A stretch of DNA of 64,000 nt from Sulfurimonas sp. (GTDB taxonomy: Bacteria; Campylobacterota; Campylobacteria; Campylobacterales; Sulfurimonadaceae). The position numbers and the translations under genes were made by a program. The DNA is taken from positions 1 through 64,000 of the forward strand of contig VMSZ01000038.1 of the NCBI GenBank assembly GCA_013791885.1, in the 5' to 3' direction. Below are positions 36,236 to 44,162 of the stretch, in pieces. Under the pieces are notes generated by a model. That model was not told where the DNA came from. It made no database searches and saw only the letters and a program-made list of their open reading frames with translations. Within the stretch, counting starts at the first letter, position 1. Each line of letters begins with the position of its first letter.

Positions 36236-38160
36236 AAGTCACTGCTTTTGAGCGTCAGCCCTTTAAGATGGGAGATTGGATAAGAAAATGCGATACCTGC
36301 TCCATCACCGATTATATCTAGCTCATCCATAATGTTTCGTATAATCCTGTCGACATTTTTTGTCGGCGTTATGAACATAAGGTTTGCATCTGTGGCGTCA
36401 CTGTGAAGTCTGTTGTAGAAGTTATCCATTTCGCTAAGCCCCATACCATGTGCCTGCATTATTGTTACACCTCTCGCCCCTGCGTCTTTTGCAGCAAGAA
36501 GTGCTTCATCTTCCCTCTCTTGAGGGACAATGACATGAACCGCAGAAAAAGACATTTGGTAGGAGTGGCGTTTTTTCGTTGCACCTTGCACAGTGACAGT
36601 TGAGAGCCCCATATTTCTTGCATCTTCTATTGCGTGACGCAGTTCTTCAATGTGAATCTCTTCAAGTTCATGATTGCCTTTAACTCCGATTTTTTCAGTG
36701 ATAACACCATACGCCATAACAGTGAGCATAGGGAACAAAGAGGCAAATGCAATGAGCCCAAATCCGTCAATGAGCGGGTCGCGACCCGGAATGTTTGTAG
36801 CAAGCCCAAGCCCAAGTGCTGCAACAAGAGGCACGGTAACCGTTGAAGTTGTAACCCCTCCGCTGTCATAGGCAATGGGAATAATATATTTAGGAGCTAT
36901 AAACGTAAGGGCGATAACAAACATATAGCCTGCCATAATGTAGTAGACAATTTCCCCGCCGTTGACGATTCTAAAAGCGCCCAAAGAGATACCGATGGCT
37001 ACGCCAAGGGCGACAAACAGACGCAGCACAAAGTCGTTTATTTTTCCGTCACTAATCTCTTTTGCTTTTTTTGCGATGGCAGTGAGTGAAGGCTCGGCCA
37101 TAGTTGTAGAAAAACCAATGGCAAAGGCAAAAGAGTAGATAATAATGTTACTGTCATTTTGGGTAAGCTGTAGAGCCATAGTCTCACCGAGTGAGAAAAG
37201 CCCCATTTCCAGACCAACGATGAAAGCATCAAGACCTATGATGACCAGACCAAAACCTATGAATACTTCTTTGAGATTGTCGATGGGTTTTTTGAGTACA
37301 AGATATTGAAAAACAAGAATAACAGCTAAAATAGGGATGACATCCATAGCAACACTAAAAAGACCTTTGAGTATGGTCAGCAAACTAAAATCAAACGCAG
37401 TCGCAGTTGCCGCGGTATGAAGTGCGACAGGAATAACCACATCAGCAGCTTCGATGAACTCATAGACATAAATACCGTAAAACTGAACAAAAATCATAGG
37501 AGTAAGAGATGCAAATGCAATGAGGCCAAAGCCATCAAGCACAGGATTTCTGCCTTTGATTGTTGATGCAAGACCAATTCCAAGGGCTGCCACAAGAGGA
37601 ACAGTGACGGTTGAGGTTGTAACCCCGCCAAGGTCATATGCCAAACCTACTATCTCCTTAGGTGCAAACGCAGTGGCAGCGACTACGAGAATATAGCCTG
37701 TGATGATATAGTAGTGAATCGGTGTCCCTTTGATGATTCTCCAAACACCTAAAACAATAGCAAAACCAACGGAAAACGCAACAACCATCCGGAGGGTAAA
37801 GGCATCAATTCTTCCGGCACTTATGCCTGCAGCTTTGTCGGCTATAACAAGCAGTGCGGGTTCTGCGACAGTTGTTCCAAAGCCTATCATAAAGGCAAAA
37901 AGAATAATCCAGGCAGTAGAACCTTTACGCGCAAAATCACCTGCAAGTCCTTCTCCAACAGGAAAAATACCCACTTCAAGACCAAGAAGAAATACAGCTA
38001 AACCAACACCGACGATGGCAAGTCCTATGGTTGTAGAGAGCCAATTTTGGGGAACATTTTGTATGATTGCAAGTTGGAAAAACATAATAACAAGAATTAT
38101 AGGAAGCAAATCCCGAAAAGATTCTCGTAAAAGCTTCAAAAATGAGGACAAACTCAGCAT
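36232..38160 (-). CDS. DUF1538 membrane protein with C-terminal PII-like domain
   Basis: 642 residues. Two DUF1538 repeats (each about 230 residues, six or so helices) share motifs such as [21 protein letters not shown] and [21 protein letters not shown], and [24 protein letters not shown] / [24 protein letters not shown]. The last about 110 residues form a PII-like ferredoxin-fold domain ([30 protein letters not shown]). Known: DUF1538 is a suspected transporter family; function not established. Inference: transport gated by a nucleotide-binding PII-like domain. A 25-bp palindrome lies just upstream. Confidence 0.83.
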   Translation of the reverse strand: MLSLSSFLKLLRESFRDLLPIILVIMFFQLAIIQNVPQNWLSTTIGLAIVGVGLAVFLLGLEVGIFPVGEGLAGDFARKGSTAWIILFAFMIGFGTTVAEPALLVIADKAAGISAGRIDAFTLRMVVAFSVGFAIVLGVWRIIKGTPIHYYIITGYILVVAATAFAPKEIVGLAYDLGGVTTSTVTVPLVAALGIGLASTIKGRNPVLDGFGLIAFASLTPMIFVQFYGIYVYEFIEAADVVIPVALHTAATATAFDFSLLTILKGLFSVAMDVIPILAVILVFQYLVLKKPIDNLKEVFIGFGLVIIGLDAFIVGLEMGLFSLGETMALQLTQNDSNIIIYSFAFAIGFSTTMAEPSLTAIAKKAKEISDGKINDFVLRLFVALGVAIGISLGAFRIVNGGEIVYYIMAGYMFVIALTFIAPKYIIPIAYDSGGVTTSTVTVPLVAALGLGLATNIPGRDPLIDGFGLIAFASLFPMLTVMAYGVITEKIGVKGNHELEEIHIEELRHAIEDARNMGLSTVTVQGATKKRHSYQMSFSAVHVIVPQEREDEALLAAKDAGARGVTIMQAHGMGLSEMDNFYNRLHSDATDANLMFITPTKNVDRIIRNIMDELDIIGDGAGIAFSYPISHLKGLTLKSSDL

Positions 38161-38174
38161 ACATACCCTTTAAA

Positions 38175-38199
38175 ATATAATTATGAATCATAATTATAT
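38175..38199. promoter_or_regulatory. 25-bp perfect palindrome upstream of the DUF1538 gene
   Basis: Arms ATATAATTATGA and TCATAATTATAT are perfect inverted copies around one central base. The element lies 15-39 bases before the DUF1538 ATG and contains TATAAT-like -10 sequence on the minus strand. It resembles the AT-rich Fur-family boxes of Campylobacterota, so metal control is an inference; another dimeric repressor is equally possible. Confidence 0.6.
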
Positions 38200-38338
38200 A
38201 GTAACTCTTCTTTTAAACAGACTAAGAATAATGTAATTGGAGACTGTTTTATGGAATGTGTGATATTTTTAACGTAAAAAGCTAAAACTTTTAGCATAGT
38301 TAAATATAACTCTCGATAAAATTCGATTCTTCACAAGT

Positions 38339-38426
38339 GGACAGTTGGGAGAGTGGCCGAATCTACTACCTTGGAAAGGTAGCGTACTTTACTGTACCGA
38401 GGGTTCGAATCCCTCACTGTCCACCA
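38339..38426 (+). tRNA. tRNA-Ser (anticodon GGA)
   Basis: An 88-base cloverleaf with encoded CCA. Acceptor stem GGACAGT pairs with ACTGTCC; the anticodon stem CTACC/GGTAG encloses TTGGAAA with anticodon GGA (38373-38375), reading UCC and UCU. A long variable arm typical of tRNA-Ser is present, and the T arm has GGTTCGAATCC. A -10-like GATAAAAT lies about 20 bases upstream. It is a single gene, with no other tRNA near. Confidence 0.95.
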
Positions 38427-38435
38427 CTTATATTT

Positions 38436-38852
38436 TTACTCTAAAGCTTTCAACAAATCATCTTTATTTTGAACTCCGACTAGTGACAGGGCAGTTTGAT
38501 TATCATCTGAAACAAGTCCCAAATCGGCACCTTGTTGGATGAGGTAGAGGCTGATATCATTGTATTTTTTATACAAGGAGAGCATTAAGGCAGTTTTTCC
38601 CTCATCATCTTGGGCGTTGATATCTGCCCCTTTTGTGACTAAAAGTTCTACAGCTTTCATATCTCCGACCCAGACGCTGTACATGAGGATAGTTTTGTTA
38701 TGTTCGCCTGCGAGATTGGCATCGTCTTTTGTTTGGATAAGCTTCTGCAAAGGCTTGATGTTATCGGCTTTGAGAGCTTCTATGGCTTGCGAAAAAGTTG
38801 CGCCGTAAAGTGTCGCTGTAATAAGGAAAAGAAATGTCAGGGATTTTTTCAT
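38436..38852 (-). CDS. exported ankyrin-repeat protein
   Basis: 138 residues. A signal peptide (MKKSLTFLFLITATLYGATF) precedes about three ankyrin repeats (NKTILMYSVWVGDMKAVELLVTKGADINAQDDEGKTALMLSLYKKYNDISLYLIQQGADLG, then DDNQTALSLVGVQNKDDLLKAL). Such small periplasmic ankyrin proteins occur in Campylobacterota and are sometimes linked to catalase or oxidative stress, which the sequence here does not show. Stands alone, ten bases from the convergent tRNA-Ser. Confidence 0.82.
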   Translation of the reverse strand: MKKSLTFLFLITATLYGATFSQAIEALKADNIKPLQKLIQTKDDANLAGEHNKTILMYSVWVGDMKAVELLVTKGADINAQDDEGKTALMLSLYKKYNDISLYLIQQGADLGLVSDDNQTALSLVGVQNKDDLLKALE

Positions 38853-38934
38853 TTGAAACTCTTTTGTTTTAATTGGGCTATTTTATGATAATAACTCTTA
38901 AATAATAATAATTATCTTTTATGCCTTCTAAGTA

Positions 38935-40098
38935 TTAAACTTCTCCAAATTTCTCACGAAGCGTGAATAAAAATGCAGACAAGGATACAGCGGCTACTGT
39001 GGCGATGCTAAAAGGAAGGGTGCTCCCAAAACTGTCCCATAGCCATCCGGCAGCAGCGAGAGAAACAAAGGTCGCGATGCCTACGCAGGTATAGTAAACG
39101 CCATAAGCGGTAGCTTTGAGCTCATTAGACACAGTATCGGAAATGATAGCTTTGGCAAGAGAATTAAAGCCCCCAGCAAAAAAACCGTAGATGAAGAACC
39201 CAAGCCATACTCCAATAACACCTCCAGAATTCATCGTCAAAGCGCCTAGACCAAAGGCTAAATAAATAAACGCAAGCAGAGGCACTTTGCCGAATTTATC
39301 TGCCATACGTCCTATTGGCATAGCAAAAAGAGAGATTACGAGATTATAAAGCGTGTAAGCAAGTGGAATTATGGCAAGAGCCATCCCGTTGTCACCGGCT
39401 TTTAAAATCATAAATGAGTAATTCATGGCAAAAAGGCTAAAAAGACTTTGAAACGCAACAAGCCAATAAAATGGGCTGCCCAGCAGAGAAGGTCTAAATC
39501 GTTGTAGAGAAGTTCGAGTTACAGGAGTGTCGGTAACAAAGAGAATGAGAATAATGAGCGCGATAACTCCAGGGATAAGACTCAAGGCAAACACAGTGCG
39601 AAAAGAGGCTTCGCTTTCTCCTAAAAAGTAGAGCAGGGCAAAGGCACTCAAACTTCCGACAACGGCTCCCGCGCTGTCCATCATTTTGTGAAAACCAAAG
39701 ACAAATCCGCTCACCTCTTTGGAAGTTGACTGGCTTATGAGCGCATCACGCGGGGCAGAACGAATGCCTTTGCCGACGCGGTCTGCAATACGAACAGTTG
39801 CAATCATAGCGCTTGTTTGGGCAAAAAATGCAAAAGGTTTGATGAGATTTGAGAGTCCGTAGCCGACAACCGTAAGCACTTTGCGTTTTCCGAGCCAGTC
39901 TGAGTAAAAACCCGAAAGTGCGATGAGCAGGGCAACACCAAGTTCTGCCGTACCTTCAATAAGCCCGATTTCACTTTTGGTGGCATGCAAAAAACGATCG
40001 AGAAAGAGAGGCAAAAGCGGTAAAATCATCTCTGTCGAAAAGTCGGTAAAAAAACTGTTTGCACCGAGAGCGACAATATTTTTATTGAGTGCAGACAT
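38935..40098 (-). CDS. MFS transporter
   Basis: About 387 residues from the ATG at 40098, chosen because AAGGAG lies five bases before it; the track's TTG at 40113 would include that ribosome site in the coding region. Twelve hydrophobic helices; seen: FSTEMILPLLPLFLDRFLHATKSEIGLIEGTAELGVALL, DRVGKGIRSAPRDALI (the loop motif between helices), IGRMADKFGKVPLLAFIYL. This resembles the class of major-facilitator exporters with a GKGIRxxPRDA motif. Substrate unknown. Divergent from the yaeQ-like gene; its -10 is the plus-strand ATTATA at 40133. Confidence 0.85.
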   Translation of the reverse strand: MSALNKNIVALGANSFFTDFSTEMILPLLPLFLDRFLHATKSEIGLIEGTAELGVALLIALSGFYSDWLGKRKVLTVVGYGLSNLIKPFAFFAQTSAMIATVRIADRVGKGIRSAPRDALISQSTSKEVSGFVFGFHKMMDSAGAVVGSLSAFALLYFLGESEASFRTVFALSLIPGVIALIILILFVTDTPVTRTSLQRFRPSLLGSPFYWLVAFQSLFSLFAMNYSFMILKAGDNGMALAIIPLAYTLYNLVISLFAMPIGRMADKFGKVPLLAFIYLAFGLGALTMNSGGVIGVWLGFFIYGFFAGGFNSLAKAIISDTVSNELKATAYGVYYTCVGIATFVSLAAAGWLWDSFGSTLPFSIATVAAVSLSAFLFTLREKFGEV

Positions 40099-40178
40099 CC
40101 AAACTCCTTGCAATCATCTCGTTCAAAAACAATTATACGCCCGCAAAGATTAAGCCATCTTTACTAAGCTCTTTGCGC

Positions 40179-40184
40179 TATACT
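40179..40184 (+). promoter_or_regulatory. -10 box for the yaeQ-GIY-YIG pair
   Basis: TATACT 24 bases before the YaeQ ATG. It lies next to a perfect 7-bp inverted repeat GCAAAGA (40143-40149) / TCTTTGC (40170-40176). The opposite promoter for the MFS gene is about 40 bases away. Confidence 0.45.
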
Positions 40185-40207
40185 CTCAAAATGAAAAAAG
40201 GAAAGAA

Positions 40208-40744
40208 ATGGCACTCAAAGCAACTATCTACAAAGCACTCTTAAATATAGCAAATATGGACACACACTATTATGCGGAGCATAACCTCACAGTCGCGCAG
40301 CATCCTTCAGAAAATGATCTGCGTTTAATGGTTCGACTCGTTGCGTTTGCTCTAAACGCAGAGGAAGATTTGGCTTTTACAAAAGGCATCTCTCAGGATG
40401 ATGAGCCGGATTTATGGGTAAAAGAGCTTGACGGCTCCATAAAACTCTGGATAGATTTAGGCCAGCCGGATGAAAAACGTATCAAAAAAGCATGCGGGCG
40501 TGCTGAGAAAGTCATCATCTATATGTTTCAGGAAAACAGTGCGCAGGCTTGGTGGAAACAGATGGAAAATTCTCTCAAACGCTTTAAAAATCTCTCGGTA
40601 GTTTTACTGAAAATGGATGGAGATCTTGAGCGTTTACTAGAGAGAAGCATCTCCTTGCAATGTAACATCAGCGACGGGGAACTCACGATGATTAAAGACG
40701 AAGAGAGTGTTGTCATTCACGAAGAGCGCTACAAAGAGTTCTAA
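40208..40744 (+). CDS. yaeQ: YaeQ family protein
   Basis: 178 residues. Matches the YaeQ family from the start (MALKATIYKALLNIANMDTHYYAEHNLTVAQHPSENDLRLMVRLVAFALNA) with the nuclease-like core DEPDLWVKELDGSIKLWIDLGQPDEKRIKKACGRAEKVIIYMF. The fold is related to PD-(D/E)XK nucleases and D/W/E residues are in place, but no activity is established. AAGGAAAG precedes the ATG. The next gene begins immediately after its stop codon. Confidence 0.88.
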   Translation: MALKATIYKALLNIANMDTHYYAEHNLTVAQHPSENDLRLMVRLVAFALNAEEDLAFTKGISQDDEPDLWVKELDGSIKLWIDLGQPDEKRIKKACGRAEKVIIYMFQENSAQAWWKQMENSLKRFKNLSVVLLKMDGDLERLLERSISLQCNISDGELTMIKDEESVVIHEERYKEF

Positions 40745-41011
40745 GTGAGTGCAGAGGTAAAAAGTTACTGCGTTTATATGCTCAGATGCTCTGATGAAAC
40801 GCTCTACACCGGCATTGCCCGTGATGTGAACAAGCGTTTACATGAGCATAACACTTCGCCAAAAGGTGCAAAATACACCAAAATTCGCCGTCCTGTGACT
40901 CTTGTTTACAGCGAGAGCTGTGAAGATAAAAGCACTGCTCTCAAGAGAGAATACGCCATCAAAAAACTCACACGCGTACAAAAAGAGATGCTTTTAAACG
41001 CAGAAGATTAG
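40745..41011 (+). CDS. GIY-YIG nuclease superfamily protein (YhbQ-like)
   Basis: 88 residues. A stand-alone GIY-YIG domain: CVYMLRCSDETLYTGIARDVNKRLHEHNTSPKGAKYTKIRRPVTLVYSE, with the Y...YTG, the catalytic arginine in KRLHEH and the glutamate further on. Start is GTG at 40745, directly after the TAA of yaeQ, so the two are coupled; two nuclease-like folds in one operon. Similar proteins (UPF0213) may act on DNA, with targets unknown. Confidence 0.88.
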   Translation: MSAEVKSYCVYMLRCSDETLYTGIARDVNKRLHEHNTSPKGAKYTKIRRPVTLVYSESCEDKSTALKREYAIKKLTRVQKEMLLNAED

Positions 41012-41012
41012 A

Positions 41013-41489
41013 CTACTTTTTGTGTCCTGAACCGCCGGTTCTTGGGCGTAACTCATTCATATTTTCTCCGCCAATCACATAAGCCTCACCAAAACCAAAA
41101 GTCGCTTCGCCGGCTTTTACCTCAAACTCTACAAGATTAAAATCTACCATTTTTTTGAGCATCTGTACCATGGAAGCATCAAATTTTTCTTCAAAAAGAT
41201 TTAAAACCTCTTCAAAATGCAGACTATCTCTTGGAATAAACGCAGCTTCACATTCGAGTGAAATACGTTTACGTGCAAATAAATTTTCTGTTTTACTTTC
41301 ATCTTCTATAAAAAAGAGCGAAGAAGAGGAGCTGCGTTTGAGGTTTTTGGAGTGTGTTGCAATGTCAGAAATGTAGATGTAAAAACGGTTGTTTTCATAA
41401 ACGTAAGGCGCATAAGACGAAAATGGGTGACCTGCTTCATTTAAAGAGCCGATTACTGCTGTTTGTATATTTTCTAAAAAAGTTTTCAT
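41013..41489 (-). CDS. HugZ-like heme-binding split-barrel protein
   Basis: 158 residues from the ATG at 41489 (AGGAA upstream); the track ORF starts 27 residues earlier without a ribosome site. Pyridoxamine-phosphate-oxidase-like split barrel: AVIGSLNEAGHPFSSYAPYVYENNRFYIYISDIATHSKNLKRSSSSSLFFIED. The C-terminal loop RTGGSGHKK fits the heme-binding histidine loop of Helicobacter HugZ, a heme-degrading enzyme for iron use. No heme transporter is adjacent. Convergent with the GIY-YIG gene by one base. Confidence 0.78.
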   Translation of the reverse strand: MKTFLENIQTAVIGSLNEAGHPFSSYAPYVYENNRFYIYISDIATHSKNLKRSSSSSLFFIEDESKTENLFARKRISLECEAAFIPRDSLHFEEVLNLFEEKFDASMVQMLKKMVDFNLVEFEVKAGEATFGFGEAYVIGGENMNELRPRTGGSGHKK

Positions 41490-41595
41490 AGAAATTCCTA
41501 AAAATGGTTTTGTTGCAATAGTAACGCATCTTAGCGAATGCAACGGAAAACTTAAGAATAATAAAAGCAATTATCCTATAAACTGCTTTTATTAT

Positions 41596-41612
41596 TGACT
41601 GATGGTCGGTCA
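41596..41612. promoter_or_regulatory. probable TetR operator
   Basis: A 17-base dyad TGAC-n-GA-nnn-TC-n-GTCA lies 18 bases before the tetR ATG, in the place of the 5' leader or promoter start. Placement suggests autoregulation and control of the efflux genes that follow. Confidence 0.6.
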
Positions 41613-41629
41613 TTACTGCAGGAGTATAA

Positions 41630-42226
41630 ATGGCAATTATAGTTGACAAGATACAAAAGAAAAAAGATATAGCTCTCTCATGCAAGTCACTTGTTGTGCA
41701 AGAAGGGATAAGTACACTAACAATCTCACGCCTTGCTAAAGAGGCGAAAATAGGGAAGGGAACTGTGTATGAGTACTTTAAAAACAAAGAAGAGATTGTT
41801 TTTGAGATAGCGAACATCATGATGCAAGAACACTCTCAAAAGTTACATGAACAGCTTCTCGAGCTGGGAAGTACCAAAGAGAAGGTAAAAAAGTTTTCAG
41901 AATTTTTTTATAGTGAAGAAGAGAAAGAACTTCGGGAGATTTACAAAGAGTTCGTCTCTTTATCTTTAATGAAGCCAAACGCAGAGATGGTTGCGTTTCA
42001 GACAGAGTGTTTTAATAACTACTACAACTGGTTTGGGGAGATACTTCAAGCAGGCGTGCAAAGCGGTGAGCTTAGAGCGGAGAGTTTGGCTCTTGCTCGG
42101 GGCTTATTTGTTGTAGGTGAGGGAATGTTTATTGCCAAAAACGCAACAAACGCCATAGAAGATTTAAAACAAGAGTTAGACACTTTTATAGATACATTAT
42201 TTACATTACTTGAGGTACAAAAATGA
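41630..42226 (+). CDS. TetR family transcriptional regulator
   Basis: 198 residues. N-terminal TetR HTH (ALSCKSLVVQEGISTLTISRLAKEAKIGKGTVYEYFKNKEEIVFEIANIMM), then an all-helical ligand-binding part with aromatic residues (FNNYYNWFGEILQAG). Start ATG with AGGAG upstream. The stop overlaps the next start (ATGA, four bases), so it is the first gene of the efflux operon and the likely local repressor, with the dyad at 41596-41612 as its site. Ligand unknown. Confidence 0.92.
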   Translation: MAIIVDKIQKKKDIALSCKSLVVQEGISTLTISRLAKEAKIGKGTVYEYFKNKEEIVFEIANIMMQEHSQKLHEQLLELGSTKEKVKKFSEFFYSEEEKELREIYKEFVSLSLMKPNAEMVAFQTECFNNYYNWFGEILQAGVQSGELRAESLALARGLFVVGEGMFIAKNATNAIEDLKQELDTFIDTLFTLLEVQK

Positions 42227-43449
42227 AGAAGTTTTTATTTTTACTCCTGCCTGCGTTTGTCGGTGCGCAAACGCTGGAGTCGCTTTTGGATTTTGCAAAA
42301 CAAAACAACAAACTCCTTGAAGCGCAAACACTCACAAAACAGGCCAAACAAAAAGAGCTTGACGCACAGCAGAGCAGCTACTACCCAACGGTGGACGTCG
42401 GCGCTTTCTACCAAAGCCTCGATGAGAGAACGCCTATGGTTGCGGGAGATATTTACAGCGGCTACGCAAAAGCAGGTTTGGACATTTATGACGGCGGCAA
42501 AAGATCTGCACTTGTAAACCAAAAAAGCAGTGAATTTAAAGCAAGCACTTATGATGAGAGTGAGCTGAAAAAAAGCATTAGCTTACAGATAGTGCAGGAT
42601 TTTTACGCCATTAACAGCTTGAATTCTGCGCGCAAGGCGATGGAAGAAGCGAACAATTCACTCAAGTCGCAGCTTGCAAGAGTCTCTGCGTTTTATGAGG
42701 CGAAGCTTGCGACAAAAGATGAGGTAGACAGACTCCAATCGGCGTACGATACAAATGTTTACAATATTGAAGCCCTTAAACTCGATATTTTGACACTCAA
42801 ACAAAGAATGGAACTGCAGCTTGGAAAAAAGATAGATTCTCTTGAAGAGTCTCACTTTAAAGAGATGTTTTTTGAGAGTTATGAGAGTGTGGACGCGCTT
42901 AAGTCCCTGGAGTCTTCACGTGATGCTCTCAGAAGTTCTGCAGATTCGCTCGATAGCGTTTATTATCCGCAGGTACGGCTGGAGGACACGTATAGTCTCT
43001 ATGGCTATAACGATACAGACGCTTCGCATCCTGAGGGTTTGGAGAATCAAAACAAGATTATGCTCAGTGCGAATTTCAGACTCTATGACGGGGGCGTGGT
43101 TGCGCAAAACAAACAGGCAGTCGAGCTAAACGCAGAGGCGCTTTCCAAACGCATAGCATACAAAAACGACGAACAGAAGATGAATTATGAGCTTGCCCGC
43201 GCAAGAATATCTACAAGCAAAATAAAAATTCAAAGTGCCCAAAGTGCTCTTAGAGCGGCAAACAGCGCATTTGAGACCATAGAGAAAAAATACAGCGCTG
43301 GAATTGTGGACAATGTGGCTTATTTGGACGCGTTGACAGCGCAAACGAGCGCCGTTTCACTGTATGAGACAGCCCTTAATGACCTGGAAATAGCGTATGC
43401 GTTTTATTATTACTACAGTGGAAAAAATATTGAGGAGTTTTTACAATGA
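42223..43449 (+). CDS. TolC-family outer membrane efflux protein
   Basis: 408 residues. A signal peptide (MKKFLFLLLPAFVGAQ) followed by two TolC repeats; seen: LESLLDFAKQNNKLLEAQTLTKQAKQKELDAQQSSYYPTVDVGAFYQ at the start and the mirrored YYPQVRLEDTYSLYGYN...FRLYDGGVVAQNKQAVELNAEALSKRIAYKNDEQKMNYEL in the second half. Forms the outer-membrane tunnel for the RND pump. Overlaps tetR and the adaptor gene by four bases on each side. Confidence 0.92.
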   Translation: MKKFLFLLLPAFVGAQTLESLLDFAKQNNKLLEAQTLTKQAKQKELDAQQSSYYPTVDVGAFYQSLDERTPMVAGDIYSGYAKAGLDIYDGGKRSALVNQKSSEFKASTYDESELKKSISLQIVQDFYAINSLNSARKAMEEANNSLKSQLARVSAFYEAKLATKDEVDRLQSAYDTNVYNIEALKLDILTLKQRMELQLGKKIDSLEESHFKEMFFESYESVDALKSLESSRDALRSSADSLDSVYYPQVRLEDTYSLYGYNDTDASHPEGLENQNKIMLSANFRLYDGGVVAQNKQAVELNAEALSKRIAYKNDEQKMNYELARARISTSKIKIQSAQSALRAANSAFETIEKKYSAGIVDNVAYLDALTAQTSAVSLYETALNDLEIAYAFYYYYSGKNIEEFLQ

Positions 43450-44156
43450 GAAAAATACTAATTGGTTTAATGGTTTTAGCTTTGTCGTTATCTGCGGCAG
43501 AGGTGTATGCAACGTTTAGCGTTCAGGCAGACAAAGATGCCAAGCTTGCGTTTGATGCGGGCGGGATTGTCAAAAATGTAAAAGTGGACGTGGCGAGTTC
43601 CGTAAAACAGGGGGCGGTTTTAGCTTCTTTGGAAAACGCAGACATCAAGGCTTCCCTCGACATGGCTAAGACTGCGCTCAAGTTTGCAAAAGCAGATTAT
43701 GAGAGACAGCTAAAAGTAAAAGATCTCATAGACGCAGGCAAGTTTGACAGCTATGCATTTAAGTATGAAGATGCAAAAAATCAGGTGGCGTTTGCGCAGG
43801 CAAAGTATGACAAAACATATTTGAGGGCACCTTTTGATGGGGTTATTTACGCCAAAGACATTGAGGTTGGTGACACGGTAAGCGGGATGATGCTTAAAAC
43901 GGTTTTTATGATTCAGAGTAAAAGTGAGAGAAAACTTGTTTTGGAATTTGACCAAAAATACCACGCTGTAGTAAAAAAAGGCCAAACATTTACCTATAAA
44001 GTAGACGGAGACGATAAAACTTATACGGGCGTGATTGAAAAAATTTATCCAAACGCAAACAATGCAAACAGAAAAATCATCGCTGAAGTGAAGGCAAAAG
44101 ATTTTCTTACAGGACTTTTTGGAACTGGTTACATCACCGTTCCAGAAGCTAAGTAG
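43446..44156 (+). CDS. RND efflux periplasmic adaptor
   Basis: 236 residues, short for this class. A signal peptide (MRKILIGLMVLALSLSAAEV) precedes the lipoyl-like half motif VKNVKVDVASSVKQGAVLASLENADIKASLDMAKTALKFAKADYERQLKVKDL and its mate TYLRAPFDGVIYAKDIEVGDTVS, then a beta-barrel part (VLEFDQKYHAVVKKGQTFTYKVDGDDKTYTGVIEKIYP). The coiled-coil hairpin is brief, which accounts for the small size. Links TolC and the RND pump in the periplasm. Confidence 0.9.
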   Translation: MRKILIGLMVLALSLSAAEVYATFSVQADKDAKLAFDAGGIVKNVKVDVASSVKQGAVLASLENADIKASLDMAKTALKFAKADYERQLKVKDLIDAGKFDSYAFKYEDAKNQVAFAQAKYDKTYLRAPFDGVIYAKDIEVGDTVSGMMLKTVFMIQSKSERKLVLEFDQKYHAVVKKGQTFTYKVDGDDKTYTGVIEKIYPNANNANRKIIAEVKAKDFLTGLFGTGYITVPEAK

Positions 44157-44162
44157 CCTATT

